From Oceanomicrobium pacificus (lineage in GTDB: Bacteria; Pseudomonadota; Alphaproteobacteria; Rhodobacterales; Rhodobacteraceae), in the NCBI RefSeq assembly GCF_009833495.1, contig NZ_WUWG01000003.1:372001-436000 (forward strand): a stretch of DNA of 64,000 nt. Reading direction: 5' to 3'. Made by a program: the position numbers and the translations under genes. Shown here piece by piece: positions 1-9,820 of the stretch; position 1 is the stretch's first letter; every line of letters starts with the position of its first letter. The notes under the pieces were generated by a model that worked only from the letters and a program-made list of their open reading frames with translations, was not told where the DNA came from and ran no database searches.

Positions 1-233
1 GACTTGCCGGTGCCGTGATAGCCTTGGATCATCACGCGGCGGTTGTTGCGGAACCCGGCCAGGATGGCGAGCGTGGTGTCGGGGTCGAACTTGTAGGTGC
101 TGTCCACCTCGGGCACGCGGTCGCTGCGGTCGGCAAAGCCGCGCAGGGTCATGTTCGAGTCGATGCCGAACGTCTCGCGGACGCTGATCTCTTCGGTCGG
201 TTTCGCGGAAATGTCCAACATGCCGTCTGCCAC
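1..233 (-). CDS. cobS: Cobaltochelatase subunit CobS (N-terminal part, cut by window edge)
   Basis: This is the AAA+ ATPase subunit of the aerobic CobNST cobaltochelatase, which inserts cobalt into hydrogenobyrinate a,c-diamide in vitamin B12 synthesis in the cytoplasm. About 77 residues are visible. They include the family-typical stretches PTEEISVRETFGID and VPEVDSTYKFDPDTTLAIL, and the Walker A loop GYHGTGKS right at the window edge; the rest of the gene lies to the left. I chose the GTG at 233 because GAAGGA lies about nine bases upstream of it. An internal ATG at 221 is the alternative. The J-domain gene upstream on the same strand is a common neighbour of cobS in Rhodobacterales. Confidence 0.93.
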   Translation of the reverse strand, partial: MADGMLDISAKPTEEISVRETFGIDSNMTLRGFADRSDRVPEVDSTYKFDPDTTLAILAGFRNNRRVMIQGYHGTGK

Positions 234-357
234 TGTGTGAGGTTCCTTCACTCGCGCGTTTCGTCCCTTGCCTTGTGAAGCATCCGACCCGCCGGTGCAA
301 GGGCCTGCCCCCGCAGCGTCACCGGGGCGTGAAACGGGCGGCGCGGGCAGGGGCCTG

Positions 358-987
358 TCAGTCGCGGAAGGACCGGCTGACCTTGATCTGGTCCCAGGCC
401 CAGACGACCTCCGCGAGCCGTTCCTCATCGTCGCGCTTGCCGCCGTTGAGATCGGGGTGCAACACCTTGACGAGCGCCTTGTAGAGCTTGCGGATCTCGC
501 TCTTGGTCATGCTGTCATCGGCTTCGAGGATCTCGACCGCCTTGCGCTCGGTCGGCGGCAGTTTGCGGCGCGACTGGCCAGCGGCACCCGCGGCCGGGTT
601 GATCGTCGCATTGTCGCCGAGAATCTCCATCGGATCGTCGAAGCCGAACCGCTGCCACGCGCGGCCTTCCTTGTCCTTCATCGGCTTGGTCGAGCGTTCC
701 CAGACCTTGTCGGCCGCGAACTGCTTTTCCATCTCGCTCTCGGAATGGTTCTCGAAGAAATTCCATTTCTGGTTGTACTCGCGGATATGGTCGAGGCAGA
801 ACCAGTAGAATTCGTCCAGATTGTCCGGCGAACGCGGCGCGCGGAACTTGCCGGGATTGGTGCAGCCCTCCTTGTGGCAGGGCCGGGAACTGGTCTCCAC
901 CGCGCCGGACATGCCACGCCGGCGGGCGCGGCGCTTCTTGTCGGCCGAAACGGAGATGTCGAATTCAAACGGAGACCGCCTGTTCAT
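358..987 (-). CDS. J-domain (DnaJ-class) protein with N-terminal Cys/His cluster
   Basis: A 209-residue protein with its J domain at the C-terminus (about residues 150-209); the diagnostic HPD is at 177-179. J domains stimulate the ATPase of an Hsp70 (DnaK), so a co-chaperone role is likely, but the client is unknown. The N-terminal half contains C37, C42, C64 and H67, spaced like a small zinc site, with a basic stretch (KKRRARRR) just before it. No glycine/phenylalanine-rich linker or classical DnaJ zinc domain is present, so this is a class III J protein. It lies 124 bases upstream of cobS on the same strand. That proximity suggests, but does not prove, a role in cobaltochelatase assembly. 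Confidence 0.85.
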   Translation of the reverse strand: MNRRSPFEFDISVSADKKRRARRRGMSGAVETSSRPCHKEGCTNPGKFRAPRSPDNLDEFYWFCLDHIREYNQKWNFFENHSESEMEKQFAADKVWERSTKPMKDKEGRAWQRFGFDDPMEILGDNATINPAAGAAGQSRRKLPPTERKAVEILEADDSMTKSEIRKLYKALVKVLHPDLNGGKRDDEERLAEVVWAWDQIKVSRSFRD

Positions 988-1083
988 CAGAAATGTCTTT
1001 CCGGGTCAGTTTTCGAGTCGAGGCGCACATACTAATGTTTTATGGAGTGTCGCCAAGACCCCATTCTTCACGGAAAGGCCAGC

Positions 1084-1344
1084 ATGTCAGTCAGGGACCG
1101 GATCGAAGCCAAGCTGCAGGAGGCATTCGCGCCTGCGCATCTCGAAGTGGTGGATGAAAGCGACCAGCATATCGGCCATGCCGGCTGGCGCGAAGGCGGC
1201 GAGACCCATTTCCGCGTGACTATCCATGCTGCCGCTTTTGCCGGCATGTCGCGGGTGGCGCGCCAGCGTGCCGTCAACGCCGCGCTGGCCGACGAACTGG
1301 CGGGGCCGGTTCACGCGCTGGCGATGAAGGTGGAGCCGGCCTGA
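1084..1344 (+). CDS. bolA: BolA family protein
   Basis: An 86-residue protein of the BolA/IbaG fold. It begins MSVRDRIEAKLQEAF, followed by the family pattern with HIGHAGWREGGETHFRV and the SRVARQRAVNAAL helix. BolA proteins pair with monothiol glutaredoxins and take part in iron-sulfur cluster trafficking and iron or stress responses. The ATG at 1084 is preferred over one 42 bases upstream because homologues begin at the short helix. It is divergent from the J-domain gene and convergent with the DUF4177 gene, from which a strong symmetrical hairpin separates it. Confidence 0.88.
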   Translation: MSVRDRIEAKLQEAFAPAHLEVVDESDQHIGHAGWREGGETHFRVTIHAAAFAGMSRVARQRAVNAALADELAGPVHALAMKVEPA

Positions 1345-1363
1345 CGGCGCTGCGCGCAAAAGC

Positions 1364-1392
1364 AAAACGGCGCACCATTGGTGCGCCGTTCA
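1364..1392. terminator. Bidirectional hairpin between convergent genes
   Basis: A perfect inverted repeat, AACGGCGCACC-ATT-GGTGCGCCGTT (1366-1390), lies between the ends of bolA and the DUF4177 gene. It is flanked by A residues on the left and has only two T residues at the right end. It is placed as expected for a shared, bidirectional terminator, though the T tract is poor. Confidence 0.65.
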
Positions 1393-1413
1393 AATCCATC
1401 TCGTCGGTCAAGG

Positions 1414-1815
1414 TCAGTCGCGGCTGACAGGCCCGAGGCGCGGCCCCTCGTCCTGCGGCTCTGGATCGAGCGCTAGGGGGGCTGCTTCGCGGGCTTCGAT
1501 TGCCGGCGCGGGCGTCGGCGCGGGCTCCGCCGGGGCGGGAGCGGCCGTCTGGGTCTGCGCCTGCGCGCGGGCCGGCACGTCCTTTTCGCGGCGGAAGACG
1601 AGCACGGTCTGGAACATCTCGACCTTCGACTTCATGAAGCCCGGCTTTTCCTCGATCGGAAGCGTTTCCGCGCGGAGATATTCCCAGCCGCCGAAGGTTT
1701 CGGCATTGATCGCTTCGGCAAGATTGTGGGCAAACCGTTCGGGCAGCGCTTTCACGCCCTTGACCTTCTTGGTCTTCCGCGGTGCGGCGATCACTTTATA
1801 TTCGTAACTGGCCAT
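1414..1815 (-). CDS. DUF4177 domain protein with Pro/Ala-rich tail
   Basis: A 133-residue protein. The first about 75 residues (from MASYEYKVIAAPRK to VLVFRRE) match the DUF4177 pattern of a small alpha/beta domain with a GGWEYLRAETLP-type motif. The remainder is a low-complexity tail rich in Ala, Pro and Glu. The function of DUF4177 is unknown. The ATG at 1815 is chosen over a start 66 bases upstream because the domain begins there and AGGAA precedes it. It is the gene after gatB on the same strand, 113 bases away, and may share its transcript. Confidence 0.75.
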   Translation of the reverse strand: MASYEYKVIAAPRKTKKVKGVKALPERFAHNLAEAINAETFGGWEYLRAETLPIEEKPGFMKSKVEMFQTVLVFRREKDVPARAQAQTQTAAPAPAEPAPTPAPAIEAREAAPLALDPEPQDEGPRLGPVSRD

Positions 1816-1928
1816 CTCGGTTCCTGTGTCTCTGCTCTGCCACCCTGCAGTTGATGTGCCGGATCGGCGCGCGGCCCGCAAGGTCTTTGTCCCAAGGTGG
1901 GCGGGGTGCCGCCGGTCTGTCGCGGGGC

Positions 1929-3440
1929 TCAGAGCCCCAGTTTCCGGCGCACCGCCTCGTTCACCGCTTTCGGATTGGCCTTGCCGCCGGTTGCCTTCAT
2001 CACCTGACCGACGAACCAGCCCGCCATGCTGGGCTTCTCGCGGGCCTGCTCGGCCTTGTCGGGATTGTCGGCAATCACCTGAGCCACGGCCGCGTCGATA
2101 GCGCCAGTATCGGTGACCTGCTTCATGCCGCGCGCCTCGACAATCTCGGCCGGGTCGCCGCCCTCGGACCAGACGATCTCGAACAGGTCCTTGGCAATCT
2201 TGCCCGAAATGTCACCCTTGCCGATCAGGTCGATGATGGTGCCGAGCTGGGCAGCGGAAACGGGTGTCTCCTCAATCTCCAGCCCCTGCTTGTTCAGCCG
2301 TCCGAACAGTTCGTTGATCACCCAGTTGGCCGCCTGCTTGCCGTCGCGGCCGCTGGCCACTTCCTCGTAGAAATCGGCATGGGCGCGGCGGGCACAGAGC
2401 ACGCTCGCATCATATTCGGTGATGCCATAGTCGGTGACGAGACGGGCCTTCTTCTCGTCCGGCAGTTCCGGCAGCCCGTCGCGGATCGCGTCCACCCAGG
2501 CCTGTTCCAGCTGCAAGGGCAGCAGGTCGGGGCAGGGGAAATAGCGATAGTCATGCGCTTCTTCCTTGGACCGCATCGAGCGGGTCTCGCCCTTGTTGGG
2601 ATCGTAGAGCCGGGTTTCCTGATCGACCGATCCGCCATCTTCCAGAATGGCGATCTGGCGCCGGGCCTCGAAATCGATTGCCTGCTGGATGAAGCGCATC
2701 GAGTTCATGTTCTTGATCTCGCACCGTGTCCCCAGGTGCCCGAAATCACCGGTCTCACGATATTTCTCGTAGGCGCCCGGCGCGCAGACCGACACGTTCA
2801 CGTCGGCGCGCAGCGAGCCTTCCTGCATGTTGCCGTCGCAGGTGCCGAGATAGCGCAGGATCTGGCGCAGCTTGCGCACATATTCCGCCGCTTCCTCCGG
2901 TCCGCGAATGTCGGGGCGGGAGACGATCTCCATCAGCGCCACGCCGGTCCGGTTAAGGTCGACGAAGGACATTTCGGGGTCCATGTCATGGACCGATTTG
3001 CCGGCATCCTGTTCCAGATGGATACGCTCGATCCGCACCTTGCGCGCGATCCCCGGCTCCATGTCCACGAGCACTTCGCCCTCACCTACGATCGGGTGGT
3101 AGAGCTGGCTGATCTGATAGCCCTGCGGCAGGTCGGGGTAGAAATAGTTCTTCCGGTCGAACCGCGAGTAGAGGTTGATCCCGGCCTTGATCCCGAGCCC
3201 CGTGCGCACGGCCTGTTCGACGCAGAAATCGTTGATCACCGGCAACATGCCCGGCATGGCCGCGTCGACAAGGCTGACATTGGTGTTCGGCTCCGCCCCG
3301 AAGGCGGTGGACGCGCCCGAGAAGAGTTTGGAGTTGGAGGAGACCTGGGCGTGAACCTCCATCCCGATCACCAGTTCCCAGTCGCTCTTGGCGCCGGCAA
3401 TGGTCTTGGGCTTGGGTTCGGTATAGGCCAGTTCGGTCAT
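1929..3440 (-). CDS. gatB: Asp-tRNA(Asn)/Glu-tRNA(Gln) amidotransferase subunit B
   Basis: A 503-residue GatB. It is the kinase and tRNA-binding subunit of GatCAB, which converts misacylated Glu-tRNA(Gln) and Asp-tRNA(Asn) to the correct amide forms using ammonia delivered from GatA. The signature segments are visible: [13 protein letters not shown] near residue 25, the [15 protein letters not shown] region, the [15 protein letters not shown] segment, RADVNVSV, and [13 protein letters not shown]. The C-terminal YqeY-like tail domain ([17 protein letters not shown]) is also present. Length is normal for the family. gatA and gatC are not in the window. Confidence 0.96.
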   Translation of the reverse strand: MTELAYTEPKPKTIAGAKSDWELVIGMEVHAQVSSNSKLFSGASTAFGAEPNTNVSLVDAAMPGMLPVINDFCVEQAVRTGLGIKAGINLYSRFDRKNYFYPDLPQGYQISQLYHPIVGEGEVLVDMEPGIARKVRIERIHLEQDAGKSVHDMDPEMSFVDLNRTGVALMEIVSRPDIRGPEEAAEYVRKLRQILRYLGTCDGNMQEGSLRADVNVSVCAPGAYEKYRETGDFGHLGTRCEIKNMNSMRFIQQAIDFEARRQIAILEDGGSVDQETRLYDPNKGETRSMRSKEEAHDYRYFPCPDLLPLQLEQAWVDAIRDGLPELPDEKKARLVTDYGITEYDASVLCARRAHADFYEEVASGRDGKQAANWVINELFGRLNKQGLEIEETPVSAAQLGTIIDLIGKGDISGKIAKDLFEIVWSEGGDPAEIVEARGMKQVTDTGAIDAAVAQVIADNPDKAEQAREKPSMAGWFVGQVMKATGGKANPKAVNEAVRRKLGL

Positions 3441-3532
3441 GGGGTCCCTCTGAATGCTTGGGTCAGCGCGGTTCTATGCGTTGCAGCGCAGCGGGGCAAG
3501 TCCCGAGAAACGGCCTGTGCAAGCGGGCCGGC

Positions 3533-4354
3533 TCAACCCGGATCGGCTGGCCTCAGAAGTGTCTGGCAATCGGTCGAGGCGAGCCAGTCAGCCGCCGGGT
3601 CGTGCAGGCGCAGAAGCAGCCGTGTCAGCCCCGGCGGGGCGGAGGATGCGGGGCGGCGGACGGGGCTCGTTTTCGGATAGATCTCGCGCCCGTCGCGGCG
3701 GTTCAGTTCCGCCCGCGGCAGCGGCATCGGCGATTGCAGGCCGGACACGGTATCTTCCGCCCGGCGGTCGGCGGAGCGATCGGTGTCCCGCCAGCGCAGA
3801 AGGAACCGGTCGGGGCGTTGCCGCACCTGTTCGGACAGCGGCAGTTCGGATTGCCGCGGGCCGAAAAAATCGTCCTGCGCAACAGGTCCGGGCAGGCCCT
3901 GATCCTGATAGTCGAACCAGACCAGGTGCAGCACCGCATCGGGCAGGTCCCAGATCAGCTCGGCTTCGCGCAGGCCGCGATCGGGGCAGCGGCGGTCGGG
4001 TGGGCCGAGCGTCGACCAGAGTTGCGCGAGCGCGGTTTCAAGCGCTGCCGGATCGGCCGCCGCGCGGCGGTTGTCGAGCAGCACCTGCCGCAGGGCGCCA
4101 TCCTCGAACTGGAATTGCGCGGACAGGGTGAGCGGCCCGAGCGTCACGCCGGAGGCCACGATCGGCACGGTCATGCGGCCGGCCTCAAGCGGCGGGTCGG
4201 GGCGCTGGATGTCGGGCAGGGCGGCGGCGACCTCCGCCGCGGTGCTATTCCAGCAGATCCCGTTGGGCAGAAACAGGGGCTGTGCCGAGGCTGCTGTCGC
4301 CAGACAGAAGGCAAGCGCGGCGGCCAGACAGGGGACCGGCCACCGCGTGCGCAT
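3533..4354 (-). CDS. Secreted protein of unknown function, coupled to pepN
   Basis: A 273-residue protein with a clear N-terminal signal peptide (hydrophobic core LAAALAFCLATAASA, cleavage likely before QP), so it is probably periplasmic. I recognise no domain. The mature part has scattered cysteines near residues 34, 123 and 264, and a Pro/Arg-rich stretch near residues 225-250. It starts one base after the pepN stop, so it is most probably co-transcribed and translationally coupled with that gene. Confidence 0.6.
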   Translation of the reverse strand: MRTRWPVPCLAAALAFCLATAASAQPLFLPNGICWNSTAAEVAAALPDIQRPDPPLEAGRMTVPIVASGVTLGPLTLSAQFQFEDGALRQVLLDNRRAAADPAALETALAQLWSTLGPPDRRCPDRGLREAELIWDLPDAVLHLVWFDYQDQGLPGPVAQDDFFGPRQSELPLSEQVRQRPDRFLLRWRDTDRSADRRAEDTVSGLQSPMPLPRAELNRRDGREIYPKTSPVRRPASSAPPGLTRLLLRLHDPAADWLASTDCQTLLRPADPG

Positions 4355-4355
4355 G

Positions 4356-6935
4356 TCAGGCGTCCAGCATCCGCGTGACCTTTTCGGTCATGTCGCGCGA
4401 CAGGTTCGGTGTATCCGCGATCCGCTGCAACTGGCTCAGGATCTTCGACTGGCGACCTTCATCGTAGCGGCGCCATGTCTCGAAGGCGCTCGACAGGCGG
4501 GCGGCGGTTTGCGGGTTCACCGGATCGAGCTTCAGGAGCCAGTCGGCCAGAAGCGCATAGCCCGACCCGTCGGCGCGGTGGAAGCCGACCGGATTGGCAA
4601 GCGCAAACGCGCCGATGAGCGAGCGCAGCCGGTTCGGGTTCTTCCAGTCGAAATCCGCATGATCCGTCAGGCGCTGGACGACGCCAACCACATCCTCGGG
4701 CGGGGTGGCGGTCGCCTGCACGCTGAACCATTTGTCGACCACGAGCCGGTCGCCCTTCCATTTCTCGTAGAAACTGTCGAGCGCGCGCCCACCGCGGCCG
4801 AACCGGACAAGGATCGAGAGCGCGGAGAGCTGTTCGGTCATATTGTCAGCCGACAGGAAGGCCGATTGCGCAGCGCCCGCGCTGCTGTCCAGTTGCGTGC
4901 GCAGCGACAGGGTCCGCGCGGCCAGCGCGCGTTTGCCCGCGGCTTGCGCATCGGGCGAATAGGGTCCGTCGATCTGCATCGCCTCGCCGACCCGTTCCAG
5001 ATCGGCCGCCAGCGCCTCGGCCAGATGCAGGTCGAGCGCGTCGCGGGCCCGGAAGATCGCATCCGGATCGGCGGCATGGCCATCGGCAGCAATGGCCATG
5101 GACAGCGCGTCCTCGGACGGTAGCGACAGGGCGAAGGCCCGGAACGCCGGGTCAAGCCGGTCATCTGTCAGGATCGCGCGCGCGGCTTCGGCATAGGCCG
5201 GATCGAAGGGCGCATTGTCGATCACTTTGCGCTTGATGAGGTCACGGGCAAAGTCCCGCGCCGCTTCCCATTTGTTGAAACTGTCCGTGTCATGGGCCAT
5301 CAGGAAGGCGCGTTCGGCATTGTCCGTCTCGCGCTTCAGGATCACGGGGGCCGAGAAGCCGCGCAACAGCGACGGGACCGGCTTTTCCGGAAGCTCCACG
5401 GTCAGGCTCTGTTCGGCCTCGGTCATCTCGAACAGCCCCGGTTCGCCAATTTCCGCCCCGCTGGCGCCAAGGAACCCGTAGGCAATCGGGATCACCATCG
5501 GCTTCTTGTCGGGCTGTCCGGGTGTCGGCGGCACGGTCTGGCGGAAGGTGAGCGTGTAGCGCCCATCCGCGTAGCTGTCCGTCACGTCCAGTTCCGGCGT
5601 GCCCGCCTGATGATACCAGAGCGCGAATTGCGACAGGTCGCGGCCGGTCGCATCCTCGAACACCTGAATCCAGTCCTCGATCGTGCAGGCCTGCCCGTCA
5701 TGTTGGTTGAAGTAGAGGTCGAGCGCCTTGCGGTAGCCGTCATCACCGACGAGGCGGTGGAGCATGCCGATGACCTCGGCGCCCTTCTCGTAGACGGTGG
5801 CCGTGTAGAAATTGTTGATCTCGATATAGGCGTCGGGGCGCACCGGATGGGCCAGCGGGCCGGCATCCTCACGGAACTGGCGGGCGCGCAACTGCACCAC
5901 ATCGGAGATGCGCTTGACTGCGTGGCTGCGCATGTCGCCGGAAAACTGCTGGTCACGATAGACCGTCAACCCTTCCTTCAGGCAGAGCTGGAACCAGTCG
6001 CGGCAGGTGATCCGGTTGCCGGTCCAGTTGTGGAAATATTCATGCGCGATGATCCCCTCGATCAACTCGTAATCGGTATCGGTCGCTGTTTCGGGCGAGG
6101 CGAGCACATATTTGGAGTTGAAGATGTTCAGCCCCTTGTTCTCCATCGCACCCATGTTGAAATCGTCGACCGCCACGATCATGAACAGGTCGAGATCATA
6201 TTCCCGGCCATAGACTTCCTCGTCCCAGCGCATGGAGCGTTTGAGCGCGTCCATCGCATAGTCGCAGCGGTCCTCGTCCCCCGGGCGGACATAGATTTTC
6301 AGCGCAACTTCGCGGCCTGAAGCGGTTGTAAACGTGTCATCCACCGAGACCAGGTCACCGGCGACCAGCGCGAACAGGTAGGCGGGCTTCGGCCAGGGAT
6401 CGTGCCATTCCGCCCAGCCATCGCCGCTGTCCACCGGATTGCCGTTCGACAGAAGCACCGGCGCATCGCCCTCGATCCGCACCGTGAACGGGGCCATCAC
6501 ATCCGGACGGTCGGGATAGTAGGTGATTTTCCGGAAACCCTCGGCCTCGCACTGGGTGCAATACATGCCGTTCGACATGTAGAGCCCTTCGAGCGACTGG
6601 TTCGATTTCGGGTCCAGTTCTGTCACGCATTCCCAGTCGAACCCGTCCTGCGGCACATGATCGGCGGCAACGGTCAGGGTCTCATCGCCCGTGCTGATCG
6701 CGTTCTGCGGCACGTCCGTGCCGTCGATCCGGGCCGACACGCGCGTGAGCTCCTTGCCGTTCAGTTCCAGATCGAGCGTGCCTGCGGGGGCATCGGGGTT
6801 GCGGGTGAACCGAACCTTGGCCGTCACCCGTGTGGCATCCGGTTCCAGCTTGAAGGTCAGATGAACGCGCTCCACAAGGAAATTGGCCGGACGGTAGTCC
6901 GACAGGCGGATCGTCTGGGGTGCGGGCTGGTCCAT
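4356..6935 (-). CDS. pepN: Aminopeptidase N (M1 family)
   Basis: An 859-residue M1 zinc aminopeptidase that removes N-terminal residues from peptides in the cytoplasm. The exopeptidase motif GAMEN is at 262-266. The zinc motif HEYFH is at 298-302, with the third zinc ligand Glu at 321 in LKEGLTVYRDQ. These positions correspond almost exactly to those of E. coli PepN. The N-terminal beta domain (from LSDYRPANFLVERVHL) and the helical C-terminal domain are complete. Divergent from glcB; a secreted protein gene follows immediately. Confidence 0.97.
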   Translation of the reverse strand: MDQPAPQTIRLSDYRPANFLVERVHLTFKLEPDATRVTAKVRFTRNPDAPAGTLDLELNGKELTRVSARIDGTDVPQNAISTGDETLTVAADHVPQDGFDWECVTELDPKSNQSLEGLYMSNGMYCTQCEAEGFRKITYYPDRPDVMAPFTVRIEGDAPVLLSNGNPVDSGDGWAEWHDPWPKPAYLFALVAGDLVSVDDTFTTASGREVALKIYVRPGDEDRCDYAMDALKRSMRWDEEVYGREYDLDLFMIVAVDDFNMGAMENKGLNIFNSKYVLASPETATDTDYELIEGIIAHEYFHNWTGNRITCRDWFQLCLKEGLTVYRDQQFSGDMRSHAVKRISDVVQLRARQFREDAGPLAHPVRPDAYIEINNFYTATVYEKGAEVIGMLHRLVGDDGYRKALDLYFNQHDGQACTIEDWIQVFEDATGRDLSQFALWYHQAGTPELDVTDSYADGRYTLTFRQTVPPTPGQPDKKPMVIPIAYGFLGASGAEIGEPGLFEMTEAEQSLTVELPEKPVPSLLRGFSAPVILKRETDNAERAFLMAHDTDSFNKWEAARDFARDLIKRKVIDNAPFDPAYAEAARAILTDDRLDPAFRAFALSLPSEDALSMAIAADGHAADPDAIFRARDALDLHLAEALAADLERVGEAMQIDGPYSPDAQAAGKRALAARTLSLRTQLDSSAGAAQSAFLSADNMTEQLSALSILVRFGRGGRALDSFYEKWKGDRLVVDKWFSVQATATPPEDVVGVVQRLTDHADFDWKNPNRLRSLIGAFALANPVGFHRADGSGYALLADWLLKLDPVNPQTAARLSSAFETWRRYDEGRQSKILSQLQRIADTPNLSRDMTEKVTRMLDA

Positions 6936-7022
6936 CTCTCACTCCGGATCTGCGGCCGGGTCGGGTGCCGGGCCGGTGAAACTGTCTATGCGCAACCTAG
7001 ACCAGATGGGCGCGAGTTCAAT

Positions 7023-7041
7023 GGGGCAGCGCCGCTGCCCC
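7023..7041. repeat. GC-rich perfect inverted repeat upstream of malate synthase
   Basis: GGGGCAGC-GCC-GCTGCCCC forms an 8-base-pair stem with a 3-base loop in the divergent pepN/glcB intergenic region. No T tract follows on either strand, so it is not a convincing terminator. It may be a regulatory hairpin or a protein site. Confidence 0.4.
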
Positions 7042-7077
7042 GACGGGAGGGGCGGGCGCATCGACACCCGATCCGAT

Positions 7078-7118
7078 GCAACCATTCTGTTGCCGATAGG
7101 AAACTTTGCCCTTATCCC
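7078..7118 (+). promoter_or_regulatory. Candidate promoter with overlapping operator for glcB
   Basis: An inverted repeat, GCAAC-N6-GTTGC (7078-7093), overlaps a possible -35 box, TTGCCG (7090-7095). A 17-base spacer and TATCCC (7113-7118) follow. The geometry suits a repressor operator controlling malate synthase. The promoter match is only moderate. Confidence 0.35.
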
Positions 7119-7151
7119 TCGTGCTGACATGGCATTTGAGGGAGACGGAGC

Positions 7152-9311
7152 ATGGGCAACCGGGTCGAGCGCAACGGGTTTCAGGTAGACGGGGCCCTTG
7201 CGGCTTTCATCGAGAACGAGGCCCTGCCGGGCAGCGGGATCGACGCGGACTGGTTCTGGACCGGTCTGGCCGGGCTTCTGACCGGCAAGAGCCCGAAAAA
7301 CCGCGCCCTGCTGGAACGTCGCGCGGCATTGCAGGCGCAGATCGATGCCTGGCATCGCGACCGCGCCGGCAAGGAGATCGATCCTGCCGAATACCGGTCC
7401 TTCCTGTCAGAGATCGGGTATCTGGTGCCGCCGGGTCCGGCCTTCGAGATCGACACGTCGAATGTCGATCCCGAGATCGCGACCATCGCCGGCCCGCAGC
7501 TGGTCGTGCCGGTTATGAATGCCCGCTATGTGCTGAATGCCGCCAATGCCCGCTGGGGCAGCCTTTACGACGCACTTTACGGTACAGATGCGATGGGCGA
7601 CCTGCCATCGGGCAAGGGCTATGATCCGGCCCGCGGCGCGCGGGTCATCGCCTGGGCGCGTGACTTTCTCGACCGGTCCGCGCCGCTGGCGGGCGGTAGC
7701 TGGGCCGATGTGACGGGGCTGCGGGTCGCGGACGGCATCCTCTTGGTCGATGGGCCGCATGGCGAGACGGGGCTGGCCAATCCGGGCCAGTTCGTGGGCT
7801 TCAGCGAAGGCGGCGACGTGCCGCTGGCCGTGCTCCTGAAACGCAACGGGCTGCATGTCGAGATCCGCATCGATCCCGCCAGCCGCATCGGCCAGGACGA
7901 TCCGGCCGGCATTGCTGATGTCTGGCTGGAAGCGGCGATCTCCACCATCATGGATTGCGAGGACAGTGTCGCGGCGGTCGACGGGCCGGACAAGGCGCTG
8001 GCCTATCGCAACTGGCTGGGGCTGATGAAGGGCGACCTGACCGAAGAGGTCACCAAGGGCGGCAGCACATTCACCCGCAAGCTGAACGGAGACCGCAGCT
8101 ATACCGGACCGGATGGGGCGGGGTTCACGCTCAAGGGGCGCTCGCTCATGCTGGTGCGCAATGTCGGACATCTGATGACCACGCCTGCTGTGAGGGATGC
8201 CGATGGGGCCGAGGTGCCCGAGGGGCTTCTCGATGCGCTTTGCACGGTGCTTTGCGCGTTGCATGACTTGAAGAAAAAGGATGGTGCGCGCAATTCGACC
8301 GAAGGCTCGGTCTATGTCGTGAAACCCAAGATGCACGGCCCCGAGGAGGTTGCCTTCACCGACGAGATCTTCACCGAAGTGGAAGAGATCCTCGGCCTGC
8401 CGCGCTATACCGTCAAGATCGGGATCATGGACGAGGAACGCCGCACGACGGTCAATCTCGCCGAATGTATCCGCGCCGCGCGCCACCGTGTCGCCTTCAT
8501 CAACACGGGCTTCCTTGACCGGACGGGCGACGAGATCCACACCTCGATGGAAGCCGGTCCGATGATCCGCAAGGCGGAGATGAAATCGACGCCGTGGATC
8601 GCGGCCTACGAGGACAATAATGTCGATGTCGGTCTGGCCTGCGGGCTGCGCGGCCGTGCCCAGATCGGCAAGGGCATGTGGGCGATGCCGGACCTGATGG
8701 CCGATATGCTGGAACAGAAGATCGGCCACCCCCAGTCGGGCGCCAATTGCGCCTGGGTGCCCAGCCCGACCGCGGCAACGCTCCATGCCACCCACTATCA
8801 CGCGGTGGATGTGGCCGCGCGGCAGGCAGAACTCGCCGCCGGCGGCGCGCGGGCCGACCTGTCCGACATCCTGACCATTCCGGTCGCTCGCGGCGCCAAC
8901 TGGTCGGATGCGGATATCCGCGCCGAGATGGAAAACAATGCGCAGGGTATTCTGGGTTATGTGGTGCGCTGGGTCGATCAGGGGGTCGGCTGCTCCAAGG
9001 TGCCCGACATCAACGATGTCGGCCTGATGGAGGACCGCGCCACCTGCCGTATCTCCTCGCAGCATATGGCCAACTGGCTGCATCATGGCGTGATCTCGGA
9101 AGCCGAGGTGATGGAGGTCATGAAGCGCATGGCTGCCGTTGTGGATGCGCAGAATGACGGCGATCCGACCTACAGCCCGATGGCGCCCGGATTTGATGGT
9201 CCGGCGTTCCGCGCCGCCTGCGATCTGGTGCTGAAGGGCGTGGAACAGCCGAGCGGCTATACCGAACCGCTCCTGCATCACTACCGCCAGATCGCCAAAG
9301 GCGCAGCATGA
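7152..9311 (+). CDS. glcB: Malate synthase G
   Basis: A 719-residue malate synthase G. It condenses glyoxylate with acetyl-CoA to give malate, the second step of glyoxylate assimilation. Recognisable segments are [66 protein letters not shown], and [23 protein letters not shown]. The length matches the monomeric G isoform, not the shorter A form. GGGAGACGGAGC precedes the ATG. The stop codon overlaps the start of the HbpS-like gene by four bases. No isocitrate lyase is seen in the window, so glyoxylate may come from another source such as purine, glycolate or glycine-type catabolism. Confidence 0.97.
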   Translation: MGNRVERNGFQVDGALAAFIENEALPGSGIDADWFWTGLAGLLTGKSPKNRALLERRAALQAQIDAWHRDRAGKEIDPAEYRSFLSEIGYLVPPGPAFEIDTSNVDPEIATIAGPQLVVPVMNARYVLNAANARWGSLYDALYGTDAMGDLPSGKGYDPARGARVIAWARDFLDRSAPLAGGSWADVTGLRVADGILLVDGPHGETGLANPGQFVGFSEGGDVPLAVLLKRNGLHVEIRIDPASRIGQDDPAGIADVWLEAAISTIMDCEDSVAAVDGPDKALAYRNWLGLMKGDLTEEVTKGGSTFTRKLNGDRSYTGPDGAGFTLKGRSLMLVRNVGHLMTTPAVRDADGAEVPEGLLDALCTVLCALHDLKKKDGARNSTEGSVYVVKPKMHGPEEVAFTDEIFTEVEEILGLPRYTVKIGIMDEERRTTVNLAECIRAARHRVAFINTGFLDRTGDEIHTSMEAGPMIRKAEMKSTPWIAAYEDNNVDVGLACGLRGRAQIGKGMWAMPDLMADMLEQKIGHPQSGANCAWVPSPTAATLHATHYHAVDVAARQAELAAGGARADLSDILTIPVARGANWSDADIRAEMENNAQGILGYVVRWVDQGVGCSKVPDINDVGLMEDRATCRISSQHMANWLHHGVISEAEVMEVMKRMAAVVDAQNDGDPTYSPMAPGFDGPAFRAACDLVLKGVEQPSGYTEPLLHHYRQIAKGAA

Positions 9312-9736
9312 GCGCAGCCCTGACACTCGCGGAAGCGAAATCGGTGATTGCCGCGGTGCAGGCGCACGGTCGGGCAGAACGGATGGAGCCGTTGTCGGTA
9401 CTTGTGCTCGATGCCGGGGGGCATCCGCTCGCGTTCGAACGCGGCGACGGCACGCCGCCCGGCCATTTCACCATCGCGCAGGCGAAGGCGCACGGCTGCC
9501 TGATGATCCATGCGGGCGGCACAGCGATCGAGGAACGGGCGGCCGCGGGCGATCCGTTCATGCAGGCCGCGCCGACGCTCTTTGGCGGCCGTTTCGTGGC
9601 CTGCCGCGGCGGCATGCTGATCCTGCGGGACGGCACGGTTGTGGGCGCGCTGGGCGTGACCGGTGATACGTCGGAAAACGACCTTGCCGCCGGTCTTGCG
9701 GGGCTCGACGCCTGCGGCTTCGGCGCCGAAGGCTGA
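9308..9736 (+). CDS. HbpS/GlcG-like (DUF336) protein
   Basis: A 142-residue protein of the GlcG/HbpS family. It begins [17 protein letters not shown] and has the family motifs [19 protein letters not shown] and [19 protein letters not shown]. Family members bind haem or small ligands. In E. coli, glcG lies in the glycolate operon beside glcB. Here the start overlaps the glcB stop by four bases, which supports the same association with glyoxylate or glycolate metabolism. The precise function is unknown. Confidence 0.85.
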   Translation: MSAALTLAEAKSVIAAVQAHGRAERMEPLSVLVLDAGGHPLAFERGDGTPPGHFTIAQAKAHGCLMIHAGGTAIEERAAAGDPFMQAAPTLFGGRFVACRGGMLILRDGTVVGALGVTGDTSENDLAAGLAGLDACGFGAEG

Positions 9737-9820
9737 GCCGCGTCACAAGCGCCTCTCGACCGGCGGGGCGCGCGGCGTTACTCTGCCGGTCACTTCCGCG
9801 TTTGAAAGGCCAGTTTCACC

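Noticed and set aside
1782-3680. About 630-codon plus-strand frame over gatB
   Set aside because: Shadow of gatB; no domain.
7023-7041. GGGGCAGC hairpin as an intrinsic terminator
   Set aside because: No T tract on either strand, and it lies between divergent genes where no terminator is needed.
7407-9326. About 640-codon minus-strand frame over glcB
   Set aside because: Shadow of malate synthase G; no family resemblance.
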